From NCBI GenBank assembly GCA_013289835.1, contig JABCZG010000004.1, forward strand, positions 186,001-250,000: a stretch of DNA of 64,000 nucleotides, written 5' to 3'. Under the pieces are notes generated by a model, which was not told where the DNA came from, did no database searches, and saw only the letters and a program-made list of their open reading frames with translations. Made by a program: the position numbers and the translations under genes. This DNA comes from Acidobacteriota bacterium. GTDB taxonomy: Bacteria > Acidobacteriota > Terriglobia > Acidiferrales > UBA7541. This document shows positions 26,339-35,215 of this stretch, piece after piece. Numbering within the stretch: position 1 is the first letter of the stretch; every line of letters starts with the position of its first letter.

Positions 26339-27088
26339 TTATCTCAAACCGAGGTCGTCCTCGAACTGTTGAATGACTCCGTAACACTCGCAGGCGGACT
26401 TTTCCAGTTTCCTGCGGTTCACAATCTTCACCGCGCCTCGCACGTAATCGATAATTCCCTTTTTTTGCAGCACGGCCGCCGCCAGGCTCACCGTGGAACG
26501 GTCGGTGCCCATCATGGTCGCAATAAAATCGTGTGTGATCGGAAGCACTGCCAGGTTCACCCGGTCCTGCGTCATCAGCAGCCACCTAGAGAGACGCTGT
26601 TGTATGTCGTGCAGCCGGTTGCACGCCGCGGTCTGCGCCACTTGCATTCCTTGTAGCCCTGTCTGCCTGTTCAAGAGCAGTTGTAACTGCGGCGCTGTCC
26701 GCAGAATGCGTTCCAGCGCGTTCCCCATCATTCGGAAACCATCGCCGGCGACTTGCATGATTTCGCGCACAGAACTTCGGCTCAAGCCGGCCGCCAATCC
26801 CGCACCAACGTAGCCTTCGCTCCCCACAACACCCACTTCCACGGTCCGGCCATCCTTCGTCACCACCACCTGCGAAACCATTCCCCGGTTCGGGAAATAC
26901 ACAAACTCGATATTCTGTGTCGGCTCATGCAGGCTGAGGTGATCCGGCAGATCCATATAGGTCAAGTCCGAACGCATCAACTCGTACTCATTGTCGGGCG
27001 TTGCCAGTAGGACTTTGTTGTTTACTTGCTTTCCCTCGCCATTGGTCCGTTGACCTGGCGGTGCCGCTCGAAAGTTTTTTCCACTCAT
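26339..27088 (-). CDS. Crp/Fnr-family transcription regulator
   Basis: A protein of about 249 residues from ATG 27088, with a cyclic-nucleotide-binding-like N-domain ('IEFVYFPNRGMVSQVVVTKDGRTVEVGVVGSEG') and a C-terminal winged helix ('ITHDFIATMMGTDRSTVSLAAAVLQKKGIIDYVRG'). No Cys cluster of the Fnr type is present in the N-terminal part, so it is not an obvious O2 sensor. A longer form from 27121 is possible but lacks an SD. It is transcribed alone. Targets are unknown, and no Crp-type palindrome was matched in the window. Confidence 0.88.
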   Translation of the reverse strand: MSGKNFRAAPPGQRTNGEGKQVNNKVLLATPDNEYELMRSDLTYMDLPDHLSLHEPTQNIEFVYFPNRGMVSQVVVTKDGRTVEVGVVGSEGYVGAGLAAGLSRSSVREIMQVAGDGFRMMGNALERILRTAPQLQLLLNRQTGLQGMQVAQTAACNRLHDIQQRLSRWLLMTQDRVNLAVLPITHDFIATMMGTDRSTVSLAAAVLQKKGIIDYVRGAVKIVNRRKLEKSACECYGVIQQFEDDLGLR

Positions 27089-27350
27089 CTCAATCCTGAA
27101 CGGCACCCGCGTGCCTTGCATCCATTGGGTGAATCTTTATGGGCTCTAAGTCTTCATCTCCATTTAAACAGACGACGCCCTTCACAGTCTGTCCGTAATG
27201 GGACACGCACCGCAGATTTTATCGAGTTGTCAGCTCTTAGAATCGTGACTCACGCCGAGGTGAACCATAGTGCCAAGCAGGTAGGAGTGCCTTTCGCGCC
27301 ACGTCCAGCTATTTCCGCTTTTCCAATTTCCAGTTTCTAGTTTGCCTTTG

Positions 27351-27638
27351 CTAAGACGCCTCTTTCTGCGGACGGCTGGAGGCCTTGAGCAGCTTGCGTT
27401 GCTCCTTTTCGTATTTCTCTGCTGCCTTTCGCTGCCTCTTGTCTTCATTGCGCTGCGCCTTCGCCTGCGCTTTCTCATGCGCTTTCTGGTATTTCGCGAG
27501 TGCTCTCTGTTTCTTCAACTCTTCCTTATCCGCGGCCGATTGCCGGGTATCGTCCGCCGGGCTCGCGCCGCGAGCTACGGACGGGATCGTCGATCCATTC
27601 AAAACCACCAGCAGCGCCACGACAAAAATTCGTTTCAT
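27351..27638 (-). CDS. Small secreted Lys/Arg/Glu-rich helical protein
   Basis: A 95-residue protein with a signal peptide (MKRIFVVALLVVLNGSTIPSVARG) and then a highly charged, probably single long helix or coiled coil ('KYQKAHEKAQAKAQRNEDKRQRKAAEKYEKEQRK'). ATG 27638 follows AAGGGG; the longer frame from 27758 is not supported. It may be a periplasmic structural or chaperone-like protein. No family recognised. Confidence 0.65.
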   Translation of the reverse strand: MKRIFVVALLVVLNGSTIPSVARGASPADDTRQSAADKEELKKQRALAKYQKAHEKAQAKAQRNEDKRQRKAAEKYEKEQRKLLKASSRPQKEAS

Positions 27639-27824
27639 CGCGATTTCCCCTTCCAGTAACTGCGTTACCCGCATTTTACCAAAAAGCTTGCCGAATTCCT
27701 TTTCGAAGTGGCTCCCGTTTGCTGTGCTCATTATCCGCTTCGTCTTTCTCTTTTCCAATTTCTAGTTTCCGGCTTCCCTCCCCAATTTCACTCTTCCGAT
27801 GTGTAACCTGCCGACCTGTCAACG

Positions 27825-28004
27825 TCATTGACGAAAGTACAGGAGCGGGATGAGATAGAAGAGCACGGCGCAGAAGGCGGCAAGGGCGGCGAGGATGCCG
27901 AGCCAGGCGAAGACGAATTGGCGCTCGTTTTGGCCGGGAGGGGGCGCAGAGACGCCGAAGATTAGGTGGAAGCCGCGGAAGAGTTTGGCGAGAAACGGGA
28001 TCAC
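27825..28004 (-). CDS. Small TM protein downstream of ferredoxin
   Basis: A 59-residue protein starting at GTG (28004) with AAGGAGG about six bases upstream. Amphipathic start 'IPFLAKLFRGFHLIFG', a Pro-rich turn, then one TM helix ('FVFAWLGILAALAAFCAVLFYLIPLLYF'). It begins 36 bases after the ferredoxin gene on the same strand and is probably cotranscribed, perhaps as a membrane anchor for an electron-transfer partner. That role is speculation. Confidence 0.6.
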   Translation of the reverse strand: MIPFLAKLFRGFHLIFGVSAPPPGQNERQFVFAWLGILAALAAFCAVLFYLIPLLYFRQ

Positions 28005-28040
28005 GACGCCCTCCTTCGGAGGAGAAGAGCAGGCGGGCGT

Positions 28041-28421
28041 TTAGTACGACATGGGGCCGACTTCCTTTTCGACTTCGGCGATGTCCACCATGACGATGGC
28101 GTCCCACGGGCAGCCGTCGAGGAAGCTGCCGTCGGGGCCCTTGCTAAGGCACTTCTTGCAGCCGATGCACTGTAGCGGATCGATCTGGATGCGGCCAAAG
28201 GGCGGATTGTCCTCGTCGGGGACCCAAAACATGCAGTCCTCGACCGGGCAGTATTCGACGCACGCGGGCGAGCCGGCGCAACCGGTGCAGCATTCGGTGA
28301 TGACGGCGAGCTCTTTGGGTTTTTTCTTGCGCGCGGTGGAAATGCCCTTGGAGCGCGGCTCAAACTTCTGCTCGTCGGGCACCATTCCTGGGGCTTTGGT
28401 GACTACCTGCTCGGTGGCCAT
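28041..28421 (-). CDS. 4Fe-4S ferredoxin-type protein
   Basis: A 126-residue protein. A basic N-terminal tail of about 40 residues is followed by two cluster-binding regions, 'CCTGCAGSPACVEYCPVEDC' and 'CIGCKKCLSKGPDGSFLDGCPWDAI'. The spacing in the second half (CxxCxxC, then CP) is typical of 4Fe-4S ferredoxins. The first half has a longer insert between the second and third Cys. It is soluble and probably an electron carrier. It is followed by a small TM-protein gene. The partner enzyme is not identified in the window. Confidence 0.88.
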   Translation of the reverse strand: MATEQVVTKAPGMVPDEQKFEPRSKGISTARKKKPKELAVITECCTGCAGSPACVEYCPVEDCMFWVPDEDNPPFGRIQIDPLQCIGCKKCLSKGPDGSFLDGCPWDAIVMVDIAEVEKEVGPMSY

Positions 28422-28502
28422 GGAGCGCGATTATACCTGCGAATTCGGGGATTTGGAATGTGCCATTTGTCACAAAAAAAGGAGGACCGGGCTACAAACG
28501 CG

Positions 28503-30137
28503 CTACATCTCGTGATAGTTCAAGAGGACGACGCCGATCAGCATGATGAACGCGGGCCACAGCCGCGCGACGAGGTGGCTGGTTTGATTTTCGGAGGGGA
28601 GGCGCAGTTCCAGCCAGCGCGACCACCCGGCGACGACGGCGAAAATCGCGATCGGGATGTGGCTGAGTTCGGCGAGCACTTCTTCTTTTATGTTGCCGAG
28701 GCTGTGCGAATGCGTGAGCAGGAGCGCTCCGGAAACGGCGACGAGCAGAGGAAATACAAGTCGGACGCTAGGAGTGGTGACGCGGCCCGTCTGCACGCGC
28801 CACTCGAAAATCGCGAGTGCAATGACCAGCACGACGAAGATGCGATGCATGAGGACTTCGGGGTCCGCCATCGTGACCCAAAAACCGTTAGGGCCGAGCG
28901 GCCAGACTTCCGGATCGCTGCGCAGAAAAAGAAAAACGGCGAGTCCAAAAAACGCAAGCGGCCAGTTGCGCGCCCACGACACGCGGCCGGCTTGCGCGAG
29001 GAGTACGAGAAGCCCAACGAACAAAACAATGATGCCGGCCCAATGATGGTTATATTCGGACCAGGCTTTTTCCGCGGGAGTGTTGGGCCGCGTGCCGGCC
29101 TGGCCGGGGACGAAGGATTCCGTGGTGAGTGAGCCGGACTCGAAAGCTTTGCTTTGCGCGGCGTAAATGTCTTCGGGAAGTTCCTGCATTGTGGGACTGC
29201 CGAGCCGCGGGACGCGCGGAGCCATGCGCGCGAAAATCTCGACGGCGGACACGCGATCGCTGGTGAGATCGGCGGCCGGCGGAAGCGACGTGAGCGAGGC
29301 AGCGGTAAGAATAATGGTGATGCCAATGCCGATTTCGGCTTCGCCGAACCGTTTGAGGCTGGAGAGAATACTGCTGGAAGATCCTGCGCGAACGAGTTGG
29401 TAGTTCAACGCGCCAAGCAGCAGCAGCGCGCCGAAGAGAACTATTTTTGTGGTGACCATCGCGCCATACGAAGTACCGTACGCAGCCTTGAAGGAGCCGA
29501 CGTAGACAAAGGCAAGCACGAAACCGGCGGCGGCGAGCACGCAAACGCTGACGACCGCGAGTTTTGAAAAGCGGGCGCAAAGTTGTTGCGCGAAATCTGT
29601 CTTCCGAGCGCTCCGAATGGCGATGAGCAAATACGGGAGTCCACCGAGCCAAGTGGCCGTTGCTGCTTGATGAAGCGCCGTGAACGCGACTAACGGTGCG
29701 CGATAATCGAGACGCGCCATCGCGTGGCTGGTCATCACGGAGGAAGCAATGACGGCGGCTGAAGGAAAAAGCAAATGCGTGTAACTGCGCGATGGGCGTG
29801 CGTTCGAGAGAGCGGCGATTGTTAACGCGGAAGCGATGCCGAGGAAACCGGCGATGATGTAGTTAGCGCCGACTACGTCGGCGAAGGTCATGTCCGTGGA
29901 TTGCATCAGGATGAGCGAATTGGCGAGAACGTAGGAGAGTTGCATGGCCGCGAGCGCGAGCGCCGAACGCCGAATCCAACGCAGGCACGCTTCCCGGATG
30001 GAATCTGATTCGGGATCCGCGGTGCGCAAAATAAAATTCACAAATACGATGCCGCCGACGCTGAGCGATTGGAACGTGAGCGTGGCGCCGCGGAACAACA
30101 CGGAGAGAAAACCGAAGATTTGGAGGAGGCGGGCCAT
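28503..30137 (-). CDS. CopD-family membrane protein
   Basis: A 544-residue integral membrane protein with about 12-14 TM helices. The CopD signature is visible in 'AFTALHQAATATWLGGLPYLLIAIRSA' and 'RFSKLAVVSVCVLAAAGFVLAF'. CopD domains go with CopC in copper uptake or tolerance. The C-terminal half ('WSEYNHHWAGIIVLFVGLLVLLAQAGRV' onwards) carries additional TM segments with His residues. It begins ten bases after the CopC stop codon, so it is in an operon with it. It differs from short CopD proteins in length, which suggests a fusion with a second membrane domain. Confidence 0.85.
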   Translation of the reverse strand: MARLLQIFGFLSVLFRGATLTFQSLSVGGIVFVNFILRTADPESDSIREACLRWIRRSALALAAMQLSYVLANSLILMQSTDMTFADVVGANYIIAGFLGIASALTIAALSNARPSRSYTHLLFPSAAVIASSVMTSHAMARLDYRAPLVAFTALHQAATATWLGGLPYLLIAIRSARKTDFAQQLCARFSKLAVVSVCVLAAAGFVLAFVYVGSFKAAYGTSYGAMVTTKIVLFGALLLLGALNYQLVRAGSSSSILSSLKRFGEAEIGIGITIILTAASLTSLPPAADLTSDRVSAVEIFARMAPRVPRLGSPTMQELPEDIYAAQSKAFESGSLTTESFVPGQAGTRPNTPAEKAWSEYNHHWAGIIVLFVGLLVLLAQAGRVSWARNWPLAFFGLAVFLFLRSDPEVWPLGPNGFWVTMADPEVLMHRIFVVLVIALAIFEWRVQTGRVTTPSVRLVFPLLVAVSGALLLTHSHSLGNIKEEVLAELSHIPIAIFAVVAGWSRWLELRLPSENQTSHLVARLWPAFIMLIGVVLLNYHEM

Positions 30138-30146
30138 TCCGATAAA

Positions 30147-30524
30147 TCAGTTGCGCGAAACGATAAAGGGAATTTCACCGCGGGTGATGTGTCCGTCGGA
30201 CGCGAGCGCTTGCCAGCGGAGGCGGTAGACGCCGGGAGCCAAGCCAGTGGCGTGCGCGGAGAGCGTGTCCGCGGGAGAATCTTTGGCGAGCTCGAGTGGA
30301 GTTGAGGAGCTGTCGGGGCGCAGCAGCGTGAGACGCGAGCGAGAAGCGTCGATGCGAACGTTGAAGCGGAGTTTGATCAGAACGTCGGGGCCGGGGACAG
30401 AGGCGTTCAACGACGGGGTGGATTCCAGGAGGACGGCGTGCGCTGCGGCCGAAGCAACCACTAGCAAGAGTGTGGCTGCGAAAAACAGAACGGGTGCAAA
30501 AAATCTGCGGCGACCTGAGAACAT
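30147..30524 (-). CDS. copC: CopC-domain periplasmic copper-binding protein
   Basis: A 125-residue protein from ATG 30524. The signal peptide is followed by mature 'AHAVLLESTPSLNASVPGPDVLIKLRFN', the conserved CopC N-terminus in which the first His is a Cu(II) ligand. It continues as a beta barrel and ends 'GHITRGEIPFIVSRN', where a His and acidic residues match the usual second ligand region ('SxDGHxxxG'). It should bind copper in the periplasm and deliver it to CopD next door. Confidence 0.88.
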   Translation of the reverse strand: MFSGRRRFFAPVLFFAATLLLVVASAAAHAVLLESTPSLNASVPGPDVLIKLRFNVRIDASRSRLTLLRPDSSSTPLELAKDSPADTLSAHATGLAPGVYRLRWQALASDGHITRGEIPFIVSRN

Positions 30525-30715
30525 TGCCTTCCCTTTCGCCTTGAAGGGCAAAAAACTGCGTGAATACCCGGCACAGACGAATAAGAGAAAATTATACTGG
30601 AGCGCTGGCGGATTGCCATCGCAATCCAATGGTGGTGCGAGGACGGAAATTTTCCATGCGAGTGCGGGTGCCCGTTCGAAATTGCGTGATGATTTTCAGC
30701 GCACGGATTTGAGAG

Positions 30716-30910
30716 CTATTCCGGGGTGTTCATTTCGTTGGAGTGATTCCAGTCGATGGTCGGATCCAATGCGGGATCGGAAGCGGGATCGAATCCGCCT
30801 TCTTTCGGGGTGGTTTTGTCGGCCTTCCGCTGGGTGCGCTTTTCTTCTTTCATCTTGCGCTTTTCGATGCGCTTCATTTCTTTTTGACGCTTCTGGAATG
30901 TCGTCGTCAT
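30716..30910 (-). CDS. Small charged protein
   Basis: A 64-residue protein beginning MTTTFQKRQKEMKRIEKRK, almost entirely charged helix, ending in an acidic, Pro/Asp-rich tail. GAGGAGA precedes the ATG. The basic helix would suit nucleic-acid or ribosome association, and it lies next to the RRM protein gene on the same strand (69 bases downstream). Function unknown. Confidence 0.6.
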   Translation of the reverse strand: MTTTFQKRQKEMKRIEKRKMKEEKRTQRKADKTTPKEGGFDPASDPALDPTIDWNHSNEMNTPE

Positions 30911-30979
30911 AGGGTCTCCTCGACGGAAAATTGCGGGCCCGGCTGGGCCGGGACCGTGCGACCATTTCTATGAAAAAAA

Positions 30980-31396
30980 TTACCAGCGCGGTTCGCGAGG
31001 TTGCCGCGCGGATTCGCGGTAATCCTCGTTCGAAAACCGGTCGCGTCCGCCGCCGCCCTTACCCCGTCCCCCGCCGCCACTGCCGCCGCCCGGACCGCGG
31101 CCGCCGCTGGGGCCGCTGAAATTCCTGGGGCCGCGCGGGGCGCCGCCTTCGCCCTTGGGCCGCGCTTCATTGACTTTCAAATTGCGCCCGCTGAGTTCCT
31201 TGCCATCGAGCGCGGTCATGGCCTGCGCCGCTTCCGCATCGTTGGGCATTTCCACAAAAGCGAAACCGCGCGCGCGGCCGGTCTCGCGATCCATGGCCAT
31301 GTGCACGCGAGTGACCTGGCCGAACGGGGCGAACAGTTCGCGCAATTCACTTTCCGTCGTCTGGAAGCTCATGTTACCGACAAACAAACTCTTCAT
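30980..31396 (-). CDS. RNA-recognition-motif (RRM) protein
   Basis: A 138-residue protein with a single RRM at residues ~1-80. RNP2 is 'LFVGNMSF' and RNP1 is 'RGFAFVEM', followed by a Gly/Arg-rich tail with RGG-like runs (about 90-125). Such glycine-rich RRM proteins bind single-stranded RNA and are often cold-induced in cyanobacteria and other bacteria. The gene has a long upstream region free of genes, which could be a regulated 5' leader. Confidence 0.92.
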   Translation of the reverse strand: MKSLFVGNMSFQTTESELRELFAPFGQVTRVHMAMDRETGRARGFAFVEMPNDAEAAQAMTALDGKELSGRNLKVNEARPKGEGGAPRGPRNFSGPSGGRGPGGGSGGGGRGKGGGGRDRFSNEDYRESARQPREPRW

Positions 31397-31881
31397 CTTG
31401 GTTCTCCCTGTACTCTTCGAAGCACCACGAGTGCAGGAGTTCGGCGGTGTGCCGCTTCCCAGACACTACGGGACGTTGCCTAAAATTGGCACCCCAAATT
31501 GGCTGAAGTCGGTGGAGGGAGGGCCGCAAAGCGCGCCCTTCAAGGAAGTCAGGCAATCCTACTTCGGGAGTCTACCGACCGACAGTAACACATTTTGGGG
31601 GAAATATCCCCTTGCGGATTTCGGAGTGGGCCGGTCTCCGATTCTGTGTCAATCGAGCAGTGTGCAGTGTCTAGCGTCGACTCCAAATGACGTTCAAGCT
31701 ACTCTGAAAACCAACGGACCCGGAAGGAAACGCGCTCGCAGCATTTTTCCTTGGGCGAGTTTTCTGCGCTACATTCACGAGCATATTTGCAGATTATTCC
31801 AAGTACCCGGCTGCGTTCTGATTGGCCGCCTACGTGGATATGTGAAGTGGCAGACCCGCATTTGTCAGGGAAGCGCGTTAG
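31397..31881. other. Intergenic region, no gene seen
   Basis: 485 bases upstream of the RRM gene and downstream of the LuxR-type gene. A 300-codon plus-strand frame crosses here, but it is antisense to both neighbours and has no SD. 'GGGGGAAATATCCCC' at about 31598-31612 is a small palindrome. The RRM gene promoter and leader must lie here. Confidence 0.4.
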
Positions 31882-32517
31882 TCAGGCACCAGGCCGAGGC
31901 ACTCGCGCGATCAGATTGCGCTTGGCAAGCGCAACTAGACCCCCACGGGATGCGCAGTGGCTGGACAGGCCTTCGGCATGTGTCCGCGCGCCGCGAGTCA
32001 CGAGAGACTGCGGCCCTGCCATCGGTCCCAACGTACGCCGCGTTACCTCAAGCGCCAACTCTACGCGGCCGTGCACGCTAAACTTTGCCAGCAACGAACT
32101 TAGGTGAAACTTCACAGTGCGCTCGGACAGATTCAGCGAGTTGGCAATCTCCTTGTTCGCCAGTCTGCTCATTACACCACTCAGTACTTCCTCTTGACGG
32201 CGCGTCAAGTTGACCGAGTTGCGCAGTGAACGTCCGGCCCGCAGCAAGTTTTCCACTTTCCCGGCAACGACCTCCAGCGATTCCTGAGCGGATTGCACCA
32301 TAACGACGTAGTCCTGGGGGGACTGGCCGAGGACCATGCAATGCATGGCTAGTAGCCCGGCGGCTTCCTCTACTGGAAACTGGCCGTCCGGACCGGCTTC
32401 GACGTGAAACCGTGAAACTCCGGTTTTTCTCTCCTGGAAAAAATAAATTGCACGGCTAGAAAGTGGAATGGACAGGCTCGGTTCACGCGGTAGTTGATTT
32501 TTGCGAATTACCTTCAC
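31882..32517 (-). CDS. LuxR-type helix-turn-helix regulator
   Basis: A 211-residue protein with a C-terminal-half LuxR/GerE HTH ('LTRRQEEVLSGVMSRLANKEIANSLNLSERTVKFHLSSLLAKF'). It lacks a phosphoreceiver; the first ~95 residues resemble a short PAS- or sensor-like domain ('ERKTGVSRFHVEAGPDGQFPVEEAAGLLAMH'). The tail after the HTH is basic. It starts at GTG, which overlaps the stop codon of a small upstream ORF (GTGA), so translation is coupled. Signal and targets unknown. Confidence 0.85.
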   Translation of the reverse strand: MKVIRKNQLPREPSLSIPLSSRAIYFFQERKTGVSRFHVEAGPDGQFPVEEAAGLLAMHCMVLGQSPQDYVVMVQSAQESLEVVAGKVENLLRAGRSLRNSVNLTRRQEEVLSGVMSRLANKEIANSLNLSERTVKFHLSSLLAKFSVHGRVELALEVTRRTLGPMAGPQSLVTRGARTHAEGLSSHCASRGGLVALAKRNLIARVPRPGA

Positions 32518-32690
32518 GTGATAGCCTCTGCCTGCAGCGCCTCACGACAATGGGAACAGGGAAGGGAGATTATTTCGGGAGATGGTCTTAGAATGGCCGA
32601 TCTCAAAACGGCCAGGAGTTCAAACATGAATGGCCGCATTCCGGTGAACATTGCCAGGATTGCTGTCGCGAGAAAGAAGTCCTTTTTCAT
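32514..32690 (-). CDS. Small 58-residue protein coupled to the LuxR-type gene
   Basis: A minus-strand frame from ATG 32690, with GGGGA upstream, to TGA 32514. The product starts MKKDFFLATAILAMFTGM, has a hydrophobic N-terminal segment, and ends with a 'CSHC' motif and an acidic tail. The stop codon overlaps the GTG start of the regulator by four bases. It may be a membrane peptide that modulates the regulator, or only a leader peptide for coupling. No homolog recognised. Confidence 0.5.
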   Translation of the reverse strand: MKKDFFLATAILAMFTGMRPFMFELLAVLRSAILRPSPEIISLPCSHCREALQAEAIT

Positions 32691-33118
32691 TTAATCCCCA
32701 TTGAATTGAATAGACGGCTTTCTTGCGGTAGATGTCCGCTTGCCGATTGCTTTGTCTGGCACGTGGAGCACCTTTCCTGCTTTCGGTAGGGCGCTGGAAA
32801 TCAATAAGATAAGTGGATGACTGAGATCAGGAGTCGTTCCAGAAGCGCTATCCAGTTTCTAAGTGGAACACATGAAACCGTGTAATTGCCGCACCGGACA
32901 ATGAATGAGGGCTGAAAACGTTGCGCGAAGAGCGCTGCAGAAGGCCGCCGATTAAAGACTGTGGGCAACCAGTGTTTCAACGGAAGCAAGATAGAAGTCT
33001 TGTGCTCACAACGGAAGCAGCAATGAGACTTCTGAAGAGAGGCCTCTGGAGAAGCTAGGACATATTTCAGTAACAGCGTTCGCCAGGACTTACGCTATTT
33101 GCGGTCACTTCCGTTCGG
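32691..33118. other. Intergenic region, no gene seen
   Basis: 428 bases. Short frames are present but none has an SD or a protein-like sequence. The promoter of the small-ORF/LuxR pair should lie in its left part. Confidence 0.4.
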
Positions 33119-33379
33119 CTAGACCGCAGGAAAATGAATATTCAGCTTATAGCAAATAAAAAGAACGAGCATTGCGCCCAGGGTGGAAAAGATGAGGCCG
33201 GCGGGATGATATCGCTCGTTGGTCGGGCGTGCAAACATGTGGGTAACGCCGCCGCCGATGATCCCTCCAATGATGCCGAGGACGATCGTCCAGAAAATAG
33301 TTATGTGCACGTGCATGACGTCTTTCGCGATAACCCCGGAGATTAGCCCAATAAGCACATACCAGAATAAGTGAAACAT
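33119..33379 (-). CDS. GlsB/YeaQ/YmgE-family membrane protein
   Basis: An 86-residue protein with three TM segments and Gly-rich helices ('MFHLFWYVLIGLISGVIAKDV', 'FWTIVLGIIGGIIGGGVTHMF', 'GLIFSTLGAMLVLFICYKLN'), the transglycosylase-associated (PF04226-type) pattern. ATG 33379 has GAGGAAA upstream. These proteins are small, stress-linked inner-membrane proteins of unclear function. Confidence 0.85.
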   Translation of the reverse strand: MFHLFWYVLIGLISGVIAKDVMHVHITIFWTIVLGIIGGIIGGGVTHMFARPTNERYHPAGLIFSTLGAMLVLFICYKLNIHFPAV

Positions 33380-33697
33380 TCTTTTTCCTCCATGGTTTGC
33401 CTTCCCAGCGTCCTCGAGCAATAGCCCGGGGTTCGCAATGAACCCGGAAATTCAAAGTGGGAGCTATGGCCTCGGAGGGTACAGGCTGGGGAGGTTGCGT
33501 ACTGTTCACTTCTATACAGTCCGTGGAATTCTATGGATCTGAGGCGGTGACGCCAGAAAGGCAGGTTCCGGGCAATGGGGTCAAGTTTCTGGTGAGCGCG
33601 TTTACACGACTGAGCCACTAATAAAGCAGCTCTACATCGTCCTTCCAGTGTAAGCGCCACGTGCGGATTCTCGTCCTCGCAATGCGGCGGGCGGAGC
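33380..33697. other. Intergenic region, no gene seen
   Basis: 318 bases between two minus-strand genes. No gene, terminator or recognisable regulatory site was found. Confidence 0.4.
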
Positions 33698-34507
33698 CTA
33701 CCGGTGCAGGGTAATCCCGCGTCCCAGCACGAAGATGAAAACCAGCGATAGGACGACGGAGGCGATTATCCACGGATAGTTCCTGTTAATGGGATCTGAT
33801 TGTCGTTCGGGAACGGTTCCTCTCGGAATGTAGTACCTCAACCACAGAAGCCCGGAGTGCGCGCCGGCGGCTGCTGGGAGAGCGGATTGCCACATGAGCT
33901 GGATTCCAATCGGATTGAGGAGGCCACCCGCGCATAGAAGGAATACAGACGAGATGTAAGGAATGAGCGTGAGTTTCATCAGCCGACGCGGGGCATTACG
34001 AGGAACTCCGACGTAGCGAACCAGGGCGGTGCCGACGAGCAGTACGGCGCCGTAATACGACGCGATTCCAGCGACGACGAGGAGTGAGCGCCACAACCAG
34101 TGCGCGTGCAAGCCAGCGATTACCACGGCCCAGTCGCCGAAATTCGTGACGCCGGAGAAGAAGAAATACCCGGTGCCGGCAAAGAGGTTGAACGCAAGGC
34201 TGGTGAACAGAAAAAAGCGCAATCGAACCGACGCGCCTCTTGCGCTACGCAGTGTAATCCAAAAGACCATGCCAGCTGCGAGATTCGCCAACGTTCCGCC
34301 CGCGGCAACCAGGCGCGAGTCAAAGTCGCTGGACCACGCGACGGTCGTCAACACACCCGATTTTGCGCCGGTGAGGAGAGCCGTCGCAGCGTGACCCAAC
34401 CCTTCGTGCAGGACATTGGCAACGATCTCAGCCAAGAGGCTGATCGCACACGCTGTCAACACGTCGTCGTTCGCCTGTACCGGCGCGGCGCTGACTTGCG
34501 CTCCCAT
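33698..34507 (-). CDS. Putative membrane metalloprotease (HExxH, M50-like)
   Basis: A 269-residue protein with about six TM helices. The first TM carries 'EIVANVLHEGLGHAATALLTG', an HEGLGH motif that fits the HExxH zinc-binding pattern of membrane-embedded M50-like proteases. A possible third ligand Asp (NxxPG/LDG-type) is not obvious; the later 'GLLNPIGIQLMW' is only suggestive. The start and N-terminus are poorly supported. It might be a site-2-protease-like enzyme or an inactive relative. No substrate is apparent from the context. Confidence 0.6.
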   Translation of the reverse strand: MGAQVSAAPVQANDDVLTACAISLLAEIVANVLHEGLGHAATALLTGAKSGVLTTVAWSSDFDSRLVAAGGTLANLAAGMVFWITLRSARGASVRLRFFLFTSLAFNLFAGTGYFFFSGVTNFGDWAVVIAGLHAHWLWRSLLVVAGIASYYGAVLLVGTALVRYVGVPRNAPRRLMKLTLIPYISSVFLLCAGGLLNPIGIQLMWQSALPAAAGAHSGLLWLRYYIPRGTVPERQSDPINRNYPWIIASVVLSLVFIFVLGRGITLHR

Positions 34508-34768
34508 TTTCTCCTTCTCTTGCTATCCACGCAGGCTGCTTCCCAAAATGACATCCCTTGAGGTTTGAAGAGAAGACTAGCAGGAAAATGCCGCGACAAC
34601 TCTCCTAATTGAAAACGACAAAGCCTCGAAAACCACATGCACGATTGCGGCGTTACTCAAGACTTGGCCGGAATTGTCTGCAGGGAGGGTTCTTAGCAGA
34701 CGAATGGCTTTCTTTAGAACCAAGTCGATCCCTGCGGTATCCTAATTATCGCCAACGGGAGGCATCGC

Positions 34769-35215
34769 ATGAATCTGCCGGATGCGCCGATTGCACACGA
34801 AGGGTTCTTCGTCACACACTTCCTTACGGTAAAGGATCAGGAAAAATCGAAGGACTTCTACGTTCGAATCCTTGGCGGGAAAGTGATCAAGCCGGAGAAT
34901 CCCTGCTACATCAAACTGGCCAACAGCTGGATCATTCTTAATTCGGGTGGTGGCCCGACTCCCGACAAGCCAGAGGTGCTCCTCGAAACGCCTTCGGATC
35001 TCAACCGAGTGAACAGCTTCCTGAATTTGCGCGTCGCCGACATCTGGGCCTGCTACAAAGAATGGCGCGACAAAGGAGCGTCCTTTCTTACCGAGCCGCT
35101 AGACAATCATGGGGCGGAGTGGCGTTGCTATATGCGCGATCCCGACGGCTACTTGATCGAGGTCGGCCAATATACGCAAATGGCGCTCGACCATTTCAAA
35201 AGCTACGCCCATTGA
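34769..35215 (+). CDS. Glyoxalase/VOC-superfamily protein
   Basis: A 148-residue protein with two beta-alpha-beta-beta-beta units of the vicinal oxygen chelate fold. 'FLTVKDQEKSKDFYVRILGGKVI' starts the first and 'LRVADIWACYKEWRDKGASFLTEP' the second. 'WRCYMRDPDGYLIEVGQ' is the usual C-terminal strand with a metal-binding Glu. GGGAGG precedes the ATG. VOC proteins include glyoxalases, dioxygenases and antibiotic-binding proteins. The substrate cannot be told. Confidence 0.88.
   Translation: MNLPDAPIAHEGFFVTHFLTVKDQEKSKDFYVRILGGKVIKPENPCYIKLANSWIILNSGGGPTPDKPEVLLETPSDLNRVNSFLNLRVADIWACYKEWRDKGASFLTEPLDNHGAEWRCYMRDPDGYLIEVGQYTQMALDHFKSYAH

Noticed and set aside
31155..32081. 308-codon plus-strand frame
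   Set aside because: Antisense to the RRM and LuxR-type genes and their spacer. No SD, no recognisable domain.
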